DNA of 64,000 nt from Streptomyces sp. NA02950 (GCF_013364155.1 NZ_CP054916.1:6941001-7005000), one strand, 5' to 3'; counted from the first letter of the stretch, positions 44,370 to 53,113 are shown. The notes: a model not told the origin generated them from the sequence alone. Numbers and translations: made by a program.

Positions 44370-44864
44370 ATGATCAGGCCATTCCATCGGAATCACGCCA
44401 CGAGCGGAACCCGCGCGACCGAGGAGGGCGACGGCACCGCGCTCCCGGGGAGCACCGGCACCGCCGCCACGGTCGAGGCCCATCCGCGCCAGGTCGGCCG
44501 GGTGCGCACGGAGTACGCACCGGACCCGGACGGCGATCCGGACCCCGGGGAGATCGTCTGGACCTGGGTGCCGTACGAGGAGAACGACGGGCGCGGCAAG
44601 GACCGTCCGGTGCTGGTGGTGGCGCGGGAGCGGGGCGGCACTCTGCTGGCCGTCCAGTTGTCCAGCAAACGGCACGACGAGGACCGCGAGTGGGTGCCGA
44701 TAGGCTCCGGGCCGTGGGACCGGGCCGGGCGGGAGTCCTGGGTGGATCTGGACCGGGTGCTGCGGGTGCACCCGGAGGGCATGCGCCGGGAGGCGTGTGC
44801 GCTGGACCGGCCGCGCTTCGACCGGGTCGTGGTGCGGCTGCGGCAGCGCTACGGCTGGAGCTGA
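44370..44864 (+). CDS. PemK/MazF-like protein
   Basis: A 164-residue protein. After a variable 55-residue N-terminus comes DPGEIVWTWVPYEENDGRGKDRPVLVVARERGGTLLAVQLSSK, the MazF/PemK opening (GEIVWxxxP...G+DRPVLVV), then EWVPIGSGPWDRAGRESWVDLDRVLRV and RPRFDRVVVRLRQRYGW. The basic and Ser/Thr residues of MazF RNases are partly retained. No antitoxin gene is adjacent, so it is either an orphan or a domesticated member; many Streptomyces carry such solitary copies. Confidence 0.75.
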   Translation: MIRPFHRNHATSGTRATEEGDGTALPGSTGTAATVEAHPRQVGRVRTEYAPDPDGDPDPGEIVWTWVPYEENDGRGKDRPVLVVARERGGTLLAVQLSSKRHDEDREWVPIGSGPWDRAGRESWVDLDRVLRVHPEGMRREACALDRPRFDRVVVRLRQRYGWS

Positions 44865-44889
44865 GCGGCCGGGCGCGCCGGGCCGGGCG

Positions 44890-45435
44890 TCAGACCGCGT
44901 CGGCGAGGGCCAGCAGCTTGGTGACCGTGTTCCAGTTGCGGGCGGTCAGCAGCACACCGAGCCGGATGCCGGTGACCTTCGCGGCCAGCTTGGAGCGCCC
45001 GAGCCCGTCCGGGCAGTGCAGATAGATCTCGCGCCCGACGAGGCGGAAGCTGTCGGGGGCGTGGCCGGGCTGGTCCAGGGCGTCGAGGGGGGCGGTGTCC
45101 GCCGGTACGTCCGACAGGAACACCACATGCAGCGTCTTGGGCTCGGCCGTGGCCCCGGGGTACGGATTGGCCGCCACGGCGGCGGCCAGCTCGTCCCGGG
45201 TGCGGACCATCACCGGCACCGGGAAGCCGAGGTCGGCGGCGAAGCACTCCTCCAGGGCGCGGGCCGTCTCCTCGGGCGGGGTGCCGGGGTCGGCGAACAC
45301 GATATTGCCGGTCTGGAGGTGGACGGTGACGTCCTTGAACCCGAGGCCGGCCATCAGCTCGCGCTGCCGAGCCATCGGGAACTTCTTGTTGCCGCCCACG
45401 TTGATGCCGCGGAGCAGCGCTATCTGGGATGCCAT
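44890..45435 (-). CDS. DUF1697 family protein
   Basis: A 181-residue protein with the DUF1697 opening IALLRGINVGGNKKFPMARQRELMAGLGFKDVTVHLQTGNIVF and the second block PVPVMVRTRDELAAAVAANPY, then KLAAKVTGIRLGVLLTARNWNTVTKLLALA, where T-R-N-W-N-T-V is a hallmark. No enzymatic role is established. The ATG at 45435 has GAGGAGAG upstream. It is convergent with the PemK/MazF-like gene and divergent from the uridine-kinase-like gene. Confidence 0.9.
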   Translation of the reverse strand: MASQIALLRGINVGGNKKFPMARQRELMAGLGFKDVTVHLQTGNIVFADPGTPPEETARALEECFAADLGFPVPVMVRTRDELAAAVAANPYPGATAEPKTLHVVFLSDVPADTAPLDALDQPGHAPDSFRLVGREIYLHCPDGLGRSKLAAKVTGIRLGVLLTARNWNTVTKLLALADAV

Positions 45436-45503
45436 GGCCGTACTCTCCTCGTGCACCGGTCTGCGCTCGTGGACCGGACGCTCCGATCGTACGACCCGGG
45501 TCC

Positions 45504-45554
45504 GACAGCGGCCCCGGCCCGACGGCGGCCCCGGCCCGACGGCGGCCCCGGGCC
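45504..45554. repeat. Three tandem copies of a 17-bp unit
   Basis: GACRGCGGCCCCGGCCC is repeated at 45504, 45521 and 45538 with single-base differences, between two divergent genes. Confidence 0.85.
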
Positions 45555-45590
45555 CGCGGCAGGGTTGCGGGTCCGGGGCATGATGGGGGC

Positions 45591-46238
45591 GTGCGGCTGG
45601 AAGCGATCACCTGGGAACGGCTGACCGACACCACCGCCGACCGGATCGCCGGGCTGACGGCGGCGGACGGCGGCCCCTGGCTCAGGGTGGCGGTCGACGG
45701 CGCTCCGGCGGCGGACACCGGGCGGCTGGCCGGTGAGCTCGCCGAGGGCCTGCGGCTGCGCGGGCGCCCGGTGCTCGTGGTCGCCGCGGCCGGGTTCTGG
45801 CGGCCCGCCTCACTGCGTCTGGAGTGGGGGCGACGGGACCCGGACGCGTACTACGACCGCTGGCTCGACACCGGGGCGCTGTGGCGGGAGGTCTTCACCC
45901 CGCTGGAGGCTGGGCCGGACGCGACCGGCCGGGTGCTGCCCGATCTGTGGGATCCGGTGACCGACCGGGCCACCCGCTCCCCGTACACCGAACTGCCGCC
46001 GGGCGGGGTGCTGCTGCTCCATGGCTCGCTGCTGCTGGGGCACTGGTTCCCGTTCGATCTGTCGGTGCATCTGCGGCTGTCCCCGGCCGCCCTCGCCCGC
46101 CGCACCGGCGAGGACGAACGGTGGACCCTGCCCGCGTTCGCGCGCTACGAGGACGAGGTGCGGCCCGACGAGACGGCGGACGTCGTGGTGCGGGTGGACG
46201 ACCCCCGGCATCCGGCATGGCGCCGCCCGGAGGCATGA
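45591..46238 (+). CDS. Uridine kinase-like protein with degenerate P-loop
   Basis: A 215-residue protein with the layout of a uridine kinase/phosphoribulokinase relative: LRVAVDGAPAADTGRLAGEL where the P-loop should be, VLVVAAAGFWRPASLRLEWGRRDPDAYYDRWLDTGALWREVF, ELPPGGVLLLHGSLLLGHWFPFDLSVHLRL and LARRTGEDERWTLPAFARYEDEV. The GxxxxGK[ST] motif is replaced by GAPAADTG without Lys, so ATP-dependent kinase activity is doubtful; I recall the same change in other Streptomyces members. The GTG at 45591 is the only in-frame start near the fold. Its job is unknown. Confidence 0.75.
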   Translation: MRLEAITWERLTDTTADRIAGLTAADGGPWLRVAVDGAPAADTGRLAGELAEGLRLRGRPVLVVAAAGFWRPASLRLEWGRRDPDAYYDRWLDTGALWREVFTPLEAGPDATGRVLPDLWDPVTDRATRSPYTELPPGGVLLLHGSLLLGHWFPFDLSVHLRLSPAALARRTGEDERWTLPAFARYEDEVRPDETADVVVRVDDPRHPAWRRPEA

Positions 46239-46271
46239 ATCCCGACTCCGGGCGGCGTGCGACAGGTGGCC

Positions 46272-46931
46272 CTACTTCCGCTCCGGGCACTCCTTCCAGG
46301 CGAAGTGATAGGTGGTGCTCACATCGCCGTCGGTGGAGTCCATCGTCATGAAGCTGGTGGTGTCACGAGTGTTGGAGGTACCCGCGTTGACCCGCAGCTC
46401 CGTGTTGATGTTGAAGTTCCGCAGTTCACCACAGGGCGACCACACCACGGTGGCGATATCGGCGGTGTCGGTCGTCTGCCAGTTGTCGTCGTACGGCCCG
46501 TTGAAATCATGGGCGTTGGACGTGGTCTGCGACTGGCCCTGGAAGTAGTACGAGGCTTTCTCCACGCTGGAGGCGCCCTTTTCCAGATGTGCGAAGCCGC
46601 GGTAGTCGACGCTGGCGATCGCGTAGCTGAAGCCCTGCGGAACATGGGTGATCAGGCTCAGCTGACAGTTCTTCCGGAAGTCGGTCGGCTTGGCGCCCTT
46701 GCCCACCTGGGCGAGATAGTCGCTGTAGGTGACGGTGAACGCCGTATTGTCCTCGGAGACGGCCACCGCCGCCGTACCCGCCGGACAGCCCGATCCGTTC
46801 ACCGTCGCCACGGTGATCACGATCTTGTCGGGTGGCACGGTGCCGAACGGTGGTTGTGCGGGACCCTGAGAGGCCATCGTCGAGGCGAATAACGCCGTGA
46901 TCACACCGCTTGTGTAGAGAACACCGGGCAT
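46272..46931 (-). CDS. DUF4360 secreted protein (copy 1)
   Basis: A 219-residue exported protein with signal peptide MPGVLYTSGVITALFASTMASQ. The mature part is DUF4360-like: VNGSGCPAGTAAVAVSEDNTAFTVTYSDYLAQVG, RKNCQLSLITHVPQGFSYAIASVDYRGFAHLEKGA, and a TVVWSPCGE...FNINTELRVN end. Three cysteines pair in this family. It is closely related to the next gene (47013-47666), evidently a tandem duplication. GGAG lies close before the ATG at 46931. Function is unknown; related proteins in bacteria and fungi are secreted. Confidence 0.85.
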   Translation of the reverse strand: MPGVLYTSGVITALFASTMASQGPAQPPFGTVPPDKIVITVATVNGSGCPAGTAAVAVSEDNTAFTVTYSDYLAQVGKGAKPTDFRKNCQLSLITHVPQGFSYAIASVDYRGFAHLEKGASSVEKASYYFQGQSQTTSNAHDFNGPYDDNWQTTDTADIATVVWSPCGELRNFNINTELRVNAGTSNTRDTTSFMTMDSTDGDVSTTYHFAWKECPERK

Positions 46932-47012
46932 GATTCTCCATTCAATCATCGGGCTGACGGCGGCGGGGATCCGGGTGGGGGCCGAAGCCGTCGTGGCAGT
47001 TGGATTGCTGCA

Positions 47013-47666
47013 CTACCGGGAGGAGGAAGGACATTCCTTCCAGGCGAGGTGGTAAATGGTGTTGACCCCGCCGTCGGTGGAGTCCATGGCCATGAAGCTG
47101 GTGCTGCCCGCCGGTGAGGAACCGGCGTTCACCCGGAGTTCGGAGTTGATGTTGAGGTTCCGGTCCTGGCCGCAGGGGGCCCAGACCAGTGCGCTGTAGT
47201 CGGTGCTGTCGGTGGTCTGCCAGTTGTCGCGGTACGGACCGTTGAAGTCATGGGTCCGCGAGGCGGTGTCCGCCGAACCCTGGAAGTAGTAACTCGCTTT
47301 CTCGGTCCCGCGGGCGCCCCTCTGTAGCGAGGCATAGCCGCGGTAGTCGACCTCGGCGATGGCGTAGGTGAAGCCCTGCGGGATATGTACATCCAGGTTG
47401 AGCTGGCAGTTCTTCCGGATGTCGGTCGGGTCCGCATCGGGGCCCACCTGGGCGAGGTAGTCGCTGTAGGTGACGGTGAACGCCGTGTTGTCGCCGGCCA
47501 CCGCGACGGCCGCGGTCCCTTTCGGGCAACCCGATCCGTTCACGGTCCTGACGTTCACCTGGATCTTTTCCGGGGGGACGTCGGGGGCCGGGGAAACGCC
47601 TTGGGTGGAAAGGGCCGAGGCGAATAACGCAGCGGCCGCGCCACCGGCGAGCAGTACACCGGACAT
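47013..47666 (-). CDS. DUF4360 secreted protein (copy 2)
   Basis: A 217-residue exported protein with signal peptide MSGVLLAGGAAAALFASALSTQG and the same body as its neighbour: VNGSGCPKGTAAVAVAGDNTAFTVTYSDYLAQVG, RKNCQLNLDVHIPQGFTYAIAEVDYRGYASLQRGA, NWQTTDSTDYSALVWAPCGQDRNLNINSELRVNAG. Most residues are identical between the copies, differing mainly in the signal peptide, linker and exposed loops. The intergenic spacer is 81 bp, so the two are probably one transcript. The promoter region lies in the 379-bp gap upstream. Confidence 0.85.
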   Translation of the reverse strand: MSGVLLAGGAAAALFASALSTQGVSPAPDVPPEKIQVNVRTVNGSGCPKGTAAVAVAGDNTAFTVTYSDYLAQVGPDADPTDIRKNCQLNLDVHIPQGFTYAIAEVDYRGYASLQRGARGTEKASYYFQGSADTASRTHDFNGPYRDNWQTTDSTDYSALVWAPCGQDRNLNINSELRVNAGSSPAGSTSFMAMDSTDGGVNTIYHLAWKECPSSSR

Positions 47667-47737
47667 GGCACTCCAATTCGATCATTGACGGGGACGTGGT
47701 TGAGCCGTGAGGGGACGCGCAGGTGTTTCGAGGGAGT

Positions 47738-47810
47738 GCGGAAGAACGCGGTACGGACAACGCGGTACAAGAACGCCGTACGAAGAGCGCGGTGCGGAAG
47801 AGCTGTTGAG
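47738..47810. repeat. Degenerate tandem repeats of about 15 bp
   Basis: Variants of GAAGAACGCGGTAC recur four times or so (about 47740, 47755, 47769, 47783) in the 379-bp gap between the ogt end and the DUF4360 pair. No gene is visible in this gap; a purine-rich AGATAAGG lies near 47922. Confidence 0.5.
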
Positions 47811-48045
47811 CGGAACAGCTGCGCGAGAGGTGCCCAGCGGATGGCAGAATGCCAGGGCAGTGAGCGTCAGAAATGTGCGCCCGACGCATTCTTGCCCGGT
47901 GCGGGTCCGCGAGCGCTCCTAAGATAAGGGCGGGCGCCATCCACGACAAGTGGAACGGGTATTTCCCGGGCAAGATATTTTCCGGCCCGCCGCACCGGCG
48001 AAGAGGCGGACCGGAGAGGGAATCGGAACGGAACAGCGGCCCCGG

Positions 48046-48666
48046 TCAGAACAGCGGCTGCGGAAGAACGCCTTCCAGCGCCAGAAGGGCACGCTTGGTC
48101 TCCAGCCCGCCACCGAAGCCGCCGATACCGCCGTCGCTCTCGACGACGCGGTGGCACGCGACCACGACCGGCAGCGGATTGCCGCCCATGGCCATACCCA
48201 CGGCACGGGCGGCGCCCGGTTCACCGACCCGGTTCGCGAGGTCCTGATAGCCCACCACCGTGCCGTACGGGACGCCGTCGGCCAGTTCGCGCAGCACCCG
48301 GCGGTTGAAGCCGGTGGTCAGCGACCAGTCCAGGGGGACGGTGAACTCCTTGAGGCCACCGGCGAAGTAGCCCGTCAGCTGCCCGGTCGCCGCGGCGAGG
48401 GTCCCGGCCCGGTGCGGCGCGGGCGCGGGTCCGGTGCCCAGACGGCGGGTGAGCCGGGAGACCGCCTCCGCCGCCGTTTTCCCGTCGGCGTGGAAGACCA
48501 CCAGGGCCAGCCCCTGGTCGGTGGCCGCGAGCAGCAGCGGGCCGATGGGGGTGTCCAGCACCTCCCAGGACCAGGCGCGTATCTCCGGCCGTCCCGGGGT
48601 GCCCTGCTCGGGGGCCTGCTGCTCCGGGGTGTCCCGCTCCGGGTCCTGCCGCTCTGCGATCGTCAC
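48046..48666 (-). CDS. ogt: Methylated-DNA--protein-cysteine methyltransferase
   Basis: A 206-residue suicide repair protein that transfers the methyl group from O6-methylguanine to its own Cys. The catalytic segment is VVVACHRVVESDGGIGGFGGGLETKRALLALEG near residues 165-197, with GTVVGYQDLANRVGEPGAARAVGMAMGGNPL (helix-turn-helix and Arg finger) before it. The usual PCHRV has Ala in place of Pro. The first 28 residues are a Pro/Glu-rich tail. The GTG start lies six bases after a PafBC-type promoter, so induction by DNA damage is likely. Confidence 0.92.
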   Translation of the reverse strand: MTIAERQDPERDTPEQQAPEQGTPGRPEIRAWSWEVLDTPIGPLLLAATDQGLALVVFHADGKTAAEAVSRLTRRLGTGPAPAPHRAGTLAAATGQLTGYFAGGLKEFTVPLDWSLTTGFNRRVLRELADGVPYGTVVGYQDLANRVGEPGAARAVGMAMGGNPLPVVVACHRVVESDGGIGGFGGGLETKRALLALEGVLPQPLF

Positions 48667-48672
48667 GGTTCC

Positions 48673-48695
48673 AGCCTAGGCGCGGGCACCGACAG
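48673..48695 (-). promoter_or_regulatory. PafBC-type (RecA-NDp-like) promoter of ogt
   Basis: Read on the minus strand: CTGTCGGTG, 8 bases, TAGGCT, then six bases to the GTG start. It matches TTGTCRGTG-N8-TANNNT at all but the first base. Confidence 0.65.
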
Positions 48696-48769
48696 CGCCC
48701 CGGCGGCCGTCGGCCACCGGGGCGCTCCCTCGCACGCCAGGCCCCGCCCAAGGGCCCGTACCGGACAGG

Positions 48770-49651
48770 TCAGTCGAGGTCGTCCAGGGCGTCCCGGACC
48801 ACATCGGGTTTGTTGGTGATGATGCCGTCCACCCCCATCCGCGCGACCGAGACCGCCGCCGGGCCGTCGTTCACGGTCCAGGTGAAGACCTCCAGCGGAC
48901 GCCCGTGCGCGCCGCGCACCGCGTGGACCGCGGCCACGTACCCGCTGTCGATGGTCCGGTAGCTGGGGTTGATCTGGTCGGCGAACTCCGCGTACTGCGG
49001 AAGGTCGTCGGCGGCGGGGGTGCCCAGATAGCCGGTCGTGACGTCCGGCCGCAGCTGGTGGACCGTGCGCATGGAGGTCGCGTTGAAGCTCTGGATGATC
49101 AGCCGGTGCTTGTACTTGCCCTTGAGCCAGCCCTCCCGGCGCAGCTCGCGCAGGGACTGGCGCTCGATGCCGGGGTAGAGCTCGGGGGCCTTGAGCTCCA
49201 TCAGAAGCCTTTGGTGGTTGTCGGAAACCCGGTCCAGGTACTCCTCGAGGGTCGGCACGGTCTCGCCCGCGAACTCGGGGCTGAACCAGCTTCCGGCGTC
49301 CAGCTTCTCGATCTCGTCGAGGGTGAAGTCGGAGATCTTCCAGGGCGCGCGGTCCGGGAAGACCTCCTCGACGTTCGTGGTCCGGTCGAGCGTGGTGTCG
49401 TGCATGATGATCAGCTCGCCGTCCCTGGTGCGCTGGACGTCGTTCTCCACCCAGTCGATGCCGAGCTCGTCGGCCGCGTCGACGGCGGCGAGGGTGTTCT
49501 CGGGGGCGTAGGCGGAGGCGCCCCGATGCGCCACGGTGATCGTGTGGTGGTGCGGATGACCGGCGGCCCCGGCCGCGGTCACGGGGAGGAGGAAGAGCGC
49601 GGACATACCCAGGAGCGCGCCGGTCAACGCGGCGGCAGGACGGATCTGCAT
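48770..49651 (-). CDS. Secreted glycerophosphodiester phosphodiesterase
   Basis: A 293-residue exported enzyme with a signal peptide ending near VTAAGAAGH. The GDPD motifs are complete: VAHRGASAYAPENTLAAVDAADELGIDWVENDVQRTRDGELIIMHDTTLDRTTN supplies the catalytic His, the metal-binding Glu-x-Asp and the second His; LLMELKAPE and the C-terminal VFTWTVNDGPAAVSVARMGVDGIITNKPDVV complete the barrel. It releases glycerol-3-phosphate and an alcohol from deacylated phospholipids or teichoic-acid-type substrates outside the cell. Upstream is a direct repeat of GCTCGCGAA (about 49670-49695). Confidence 0.93.
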   Translation of the reverse strand: MQIRPAAALTGALLGMSALFLLPVTAAGAAGHPHHHTITVAHRGASAYAPENTLAAVDAADELGIDWVENDVQRTRDGELIIMHDTTLDRTTNVEEVFPDRAPWKISDFTLDEIEKLDAGSWFSPEFAGETVPTLEEYLDRVSDNHQRLLMELKAPELYPGIERQSLRELRREGWLKGKYKHRLIIQSFNATSMRTVHQLRPDVTTGYLGTPAADDLPQYAEFADQINPSYRTIDSGYVAAVHAVRGAHGRPLEVFTWTVNDGPAAVSVARMGVDGIITNKPDVVRDALDDLD

Positions 49652-49765
49652 ACGGACTCCTCGCGTCGTATGACTCGCGAATGGCTCGCGAACGGCCAGA
49701 GGGTCCCAGATGGTCCGTACCTCGGGATAGGTATCGGACGGGGGAATCGGTCCGTCCCGTGCGGA

Positions 49766-49966
49766 TCAGCCCCGCGGACGCTCGAAGGTGACGAGCAGGC
49801 CCTCCACCGCGCCCGGTCCGACCCGGCCCTTCACATCCGCGCTCGTTATCGTCTTCACCCGCCAGCCGTCGGCCGCGTACTTGTTCAGCAGGTCCTCGAC
49901 CTTGTCGGCCGACATCTTCCCGCCGATCAGACCCTCACGGATCTGGATCACCTTGTACTCGTACAT
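49766..49966 (-). CDS. DUF4177 protein
   Basis: A 66-residue protein: MYEYKVIQIREGLIGGKMS, then VEDLLNKYAADGWRVKTITSADV and a last strand GLLVTFERP. This is the complete beta-alpha-beta DUF4177 fold. No function is known. It is a separate gene between the glycerophosphodiesterase and uvrB. Confidence 0.85.
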   Translation of the reverse strand: MYEYKVIQIREGLIGGKMSADKVEDLLNKYAADGWRVKTITSADVKGRVGPGAVEGLLVTFERPRG

Positions 49967-50079
49967 GATCGGTTCCCTTCGTTCCGGGGTGGTCAGGGGC
50001 CGCCCGGAGGCCGTGGAAACCGCCCGGCGGCCCGTCCGGGCCAGGCTACGGGGCGGCTGCCGGGGCGATCGCCCCTCCG

Positions 50080-50102
50080 TTGTCAGTGGCGAGTCGTACG
50101 GT
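50080..50102 (+). promoter_or_regulatory. PafBC-type (RecA-NDp-like) promoter of uvrB
   Basis: TTGTCAGTG at 50080-50088, 8 bases, TACGGT at 50097-50102: a complete match to TTGTCRGTG-N8-TANNNT. The uvrB ATG starts 8 bases after the -10, so the mRNA is probably leaderless. Confidence 0.8.
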
Positions 50103-50109
50103 GGGTGAC

Positions 50110-52245
50110 ATGCGGCCCGTAACCCAGATCGAACGCAAGGTGGCGCCCTTCGAGGTCGTCAGCCCGTACCAGCCCAGTGGTGACCAGCCCACGGCCATCG
50201 CCGACCTCGACCGGCGCATCCGGGCCGGTGAGAAGGATGTCGTGCTCCTCGGCGCGACCGGCACCGGAAAGTCCGCCACCACCGCGTGGATGATCGAGAA
50301 GCTCCAGCGGCCGACACTCGTCATGGCGCCCAACAAGACACTGGCCGCCCAGCTCGCCAATGAGTTCCGCGAGCTCCTGCCGAACAACGCCGTCGAGTAC
50401 TTCGTCTCGTACTACGACTACTACCAGCCCGAGGCGTACGTTCCGCAGTCGGACACCTACATCGAGAAGGACTCCTCGATCAACGAGGAGGTGGAGCGGC
50501 TGCGCCACTCCGCCACCAACTCGCTGCTCACCCGGCGCGATGTGGTGGTCGTCGCCTCCGTCTCCTGCATCTACGGCCTGGGTACGCCGCAGGAGTACGT
50601 GGACCGCATGGTGCCGCTCAAGGTCGGCCAGGAGATCGACCGCGACCAGATGCTGCGCCGCTTCGTCGACATCCAGTACACACGCAATGACATGGCGTTC
50701 ACCCGGGGCACCTTCCGGGTCCGCGGCGACACCATCGAGATCTTCCCGGTCTACGAGGAGCTCGCGGTCCGGATCGAGATGTTCGGCGACGAGATCGAGG
50801 CGCTGTCCACCCTCCACCCGCTCACCGGCGAGGTCATCACCGACGATCAGGAGCTGTACGTCTTCCCGGCCAGCCACTACGTGGCCGGTCCCGAGCGTAT
50901 GGAGAAGGCCATCTCCGGGATCGAGACCGAGCTGGAGGAGACCCTCGCCCGGCTGGAGAAGCAGGGCAAGCTGCTGGAGGCCCAGCGGCTGCGGATGCGC
51001 ACCACCTACGACATCGAGATGATGCGCCAGATCGGGACCTGCTCCGGTATCGAGAACTACTCGCTGCACATCGACGGCCGTGAGTCCGGATCCCCGCCGC
51101 ACACCCTGCTCGACTACTTCCCGGACGACTTCCTCCTGGTCATCGACGAGTCCCATGTCACCGTGCCGCAGATCGGCGCGATGTACGAGGGCGACGCCTC
51201 CCGTAAGCGCACCCTGATCGAGCACGGCTTCCGGCTGCCCTCCGCGCTCGACAACCGCCCTCTGAAGTGGGAGGAGTTCCTCGAGCGGGTGGGGCAGACG
51301 GTCTATCTCTCCGCCACCCCCGGCCCGTACGAGCTCTCCCGCTCCGACGGCTTCGTGGAGCAGATCATCCGGCCGACCGGTCTGGTCGACCCCGAGGTAG
51401 TCGTCAAGCCCACCGACGGACAGATCGACGACCTGATCCACGAGATCCGCACCCGCACCGAGAAGGACGAGCGAGTCCTCGTCACCACCCTCACCAAGAA
51501 GATGGCCGAGGACCTCACCGACTACATGCTCGAACTGGGCATCCAGGTGCGGTATCTGCACAGCGACGTGGACACCCTGCGCCGGGTGGAGCTGCTGCGC
51601 GAGCTGCGCGCGGGCGAGTACGACGTACTGGTGGGCATCAACCTGCTGCGGGAGGGCCTGGACCTGCCGGAGGTGTCGCTGGTCGCCATCCTCGACGCCG
51701 ACAAGGAGGGCTTCCTGCGCTCCGGCACCTCGCTGATCCAGACCATCGGCCGGGCCGCGCGCAATGTCTCGGGCCAGGTCCATATGTACGCCGACAAGGT
51801 CACCCCCGCGATGGAGAAGGCCATCGAGGAGACCAACCGCCGCCGCGAGAAGCAGATCGCGTACAACACCGAGCGCGGGATCGACCCCCAGCCGCTGCGC
51901 AAGAGGATCGGCGACATCGTGGCCACCCTCGCCCGCGAGGAGATCGACACCAAGGAACTGCTGGGCACCGGCTACCGCCAGGCGGACCAGGGCAAGGGCA
52001 AGGCGCCGGTGCCCGCCCTGGGGTCGCAGAAGGCGGGCCGGAAGGGCGGCAAGGCGGCCGCGGGCAAGGACGGGGCGCTGACCGACCGTCCGGCCGCCGA
52101 ACTGGCCGAGCTGATCGAGGAGATGACCGACCGGATGCGGGCCGCGGCGGCGGAGCTCCAGTTCGAGGTGGCGGCCCGGCTGCGGGACGAGGTGGGGGAG
52201 TTGAAGAGGGAGCTGCGGCAGATGAAGGAGGCCGGGCTCTCCTGA
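50110..52245 (+). CDS. uvrB: Excinuclease ABC subunit B
   Basis: A 711-residue DNA-damage-verification helicase of nucleotide excision repair. Walker A is GATGTGKS at 48-55, the beta-hairpin that probes damage is [20 protein letters not shown] at about 90-110, motif II is [11 protein letters not shown], and [31 protein letters not shown] with QTIGRAARN form motifs V and VI. The C-terminal UVR domain ([29 protein letters not shown]) binds UvrC. A Lys/Gly-rich linker precedes it. The ATG at 50110 follows its promoter directly. Confidence 0.98.
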   Translation: MRPVTQIERKVAPFEVVSPYQPSGDQPTAIADLDRRIRAGEKDVVLLGATGTGKSATTAWMIEKLQRPTLVMAPNKTLAAQLANEFRELLPNNAVEYFVSYYDYYQPEAYVPQSDTYIEKDSSINEEVERLRHSATNSLLTRRDVVVVASVSCIYGLGTPQEYVDRMVPLKVGQEIDRDQMLRRFVDIQYTRNDMAFTRGTFRVRGDTIEIFPVYEELAVRIEMFGDEIEALSTLHPLTGEVITDDQELYVFPASHYVAGPERMEKAISGIETELEETLARLEKQGKLLEAQRLRMRTTYDIEMMRQIGTCSGIENYSLHIDGRESGSPPHTLLDYFPDDFLLVIDESHVTVPQIGAMYEGDASRKRTLIEHGFRLPSALDNRPLKWEEFLERVGQTVYLSATPGPYELSRSDGFVEQIIRPTGLVDPEVVVKPTDGQIDDLIHEIRTRTEKDERVLVTTLTKKMAEDLTDYMLELGIQVRYLHSDVDTLRRVELLRELRAGEYDVLVGINLLREGLDLPEVSLVAILDADKEGFLRSGTSLIQTIGRAARNVSGQVHMYADKVTPAMEKAIEETNRRREKQIAYNTERGIDPQPLRKRIGDIVATLAREEIDTKELLGTGYRQADQGKGKAPVPALGSQKAGRKGGKAAAGKDGALTDRPAAELAELIEEMTDRMRAAAAELQFEVAARLRDEVGELKRELRQMKEAGLS

Positions 52246-52260
52246 CCGTCCCGGCCCCCG

Positions 52261-52288
52261 GGGGCACGCCGGACGTCGGGCGTGCCCC
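52261..52288 (+). terminator. uvrB terminator
   Basis: A 10-bp perfect stem (GGGGCACGCC with GGCGTGCCCC) around an 8-base loop, 15 bases after the uvrB stop. No T tract follows. Confidence 0.65.
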
Positions 52289-52520
52289 GGCCGTTCCCAG
52301 TCCCGTCCTGGCTGCACCACACCGCGCCGCTCCGCGCCGTCCGGTGCCTCGTCCCCGCCGTGCCTCCGCTGTGTTGCAAGAGCGACACAAAAGCCGCTCG
52401 CCGGGCTGGAGTCCCGGCACCAGTGCATAGGGTTTTCGCAGGACCGCGCAGACGGGCGGACCAGGGCCGCGCCATGCGCGAGCCACGGGGAAATTCGAGA
52501 GACGAGAGTAGGGACAGCAC

Positions 52521-53099
52521 GTGACGGTCAACATGTCCAAGGGTCAGGCCATCAGCCTGCAGAAGGCCGACGGGGGCACCCTGACCGCGGTGCGGATGGG
52601 GCTGGGCTGGCAGGCGGCGCCCCGCCGCGGGCTGTTCGGATCACGTACGCGGGAGATCGACCTCGACGCGTCGGCGGTGCTCTTCGCCGACCAGCAGCCC
52701 ACCGACGTGGTGTTCTTCCGTCACCTGGTGAGCGACGACGGCTCGGTGCGCCACACCGGTGACAACCTGGTCGGCGGCGCGGGTCAGGGCGGCGACGACG
52801 AAGCCATCCTGGTCGACCTCCAGCGCGTTCCGGTGCACATCAACCAGATCATCTTCACCGTGAACTCCTTCACCGGCCAGACCTTCGCCGAGGTGCAGAA
52901 CGCGTTCTGCCGTCTGGTGGACGAGACCAACGGCCAGGAGCTGGCGCGCTACACGCTCACCGGCGGCGGTCAGTACACCGCGCAGATCATGGCCAAGGTG
53001 CAGCGCACGGGCAACGGCTGGGAGATGAAGGCCGTGGGTGAGCCGGCCAACGGCCGTACCTTCCAGGACCTGATGCCGCACATCCTTCCGCACCTGTAA
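52521..53099 (+). CDS. TerD-family tellurium/stress-resistance protein
   Basis: A 192-residue TerD/CABP fold protein: MSKGQAISLQKADGGTLTAVRMGLGWQAAP, the acidic calcium-loop area DLDASAVLFAD and HTGDNLVGGAGQGGDDEAILVDLQRVPVHINQIIFTVNSFTGQTFAEVQNAFCRLVDE, and LARYTLTGGGQYTAQIMAKVQRTGNGWEMKAVGEPANGRTFQDLMPHI. The Asp clusters typical of Ca2+ sites are present. TerD proteins respond to metal and oxidative stress and occur in ter clusters; the mechanism is not settled. The GTG start follows an AGGGAC motif. A TerD-FtsK-like fusion follows on the same strand. Confidence 0.93.
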   Translation: MTVNMSKGQAISLQKADGGTLTAVRMGLGWQAAPRRGLFGSRTREIDLDASAVLFADQQPTDVVFFRHLVSDDGSVRHTGDNLVGGAGQGGDDEAILVDLQRVPVHINQIIFTVNSFTGQTFAEVQNAFCRLVDETNGQELARYTLTGGGQYTAQIMAKVQRTGNGWEMKAVGEPANGRTFQDLMPHILPHL

Positions 53100-53113
53100 G
53101 GCGCCGCTGTCCG

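Noticed and set aside
50083..52428. Long minus-strand frame opposite uvrB
   Set aside because: No domain or ribosome site; uvrB is certain on the plus strand.
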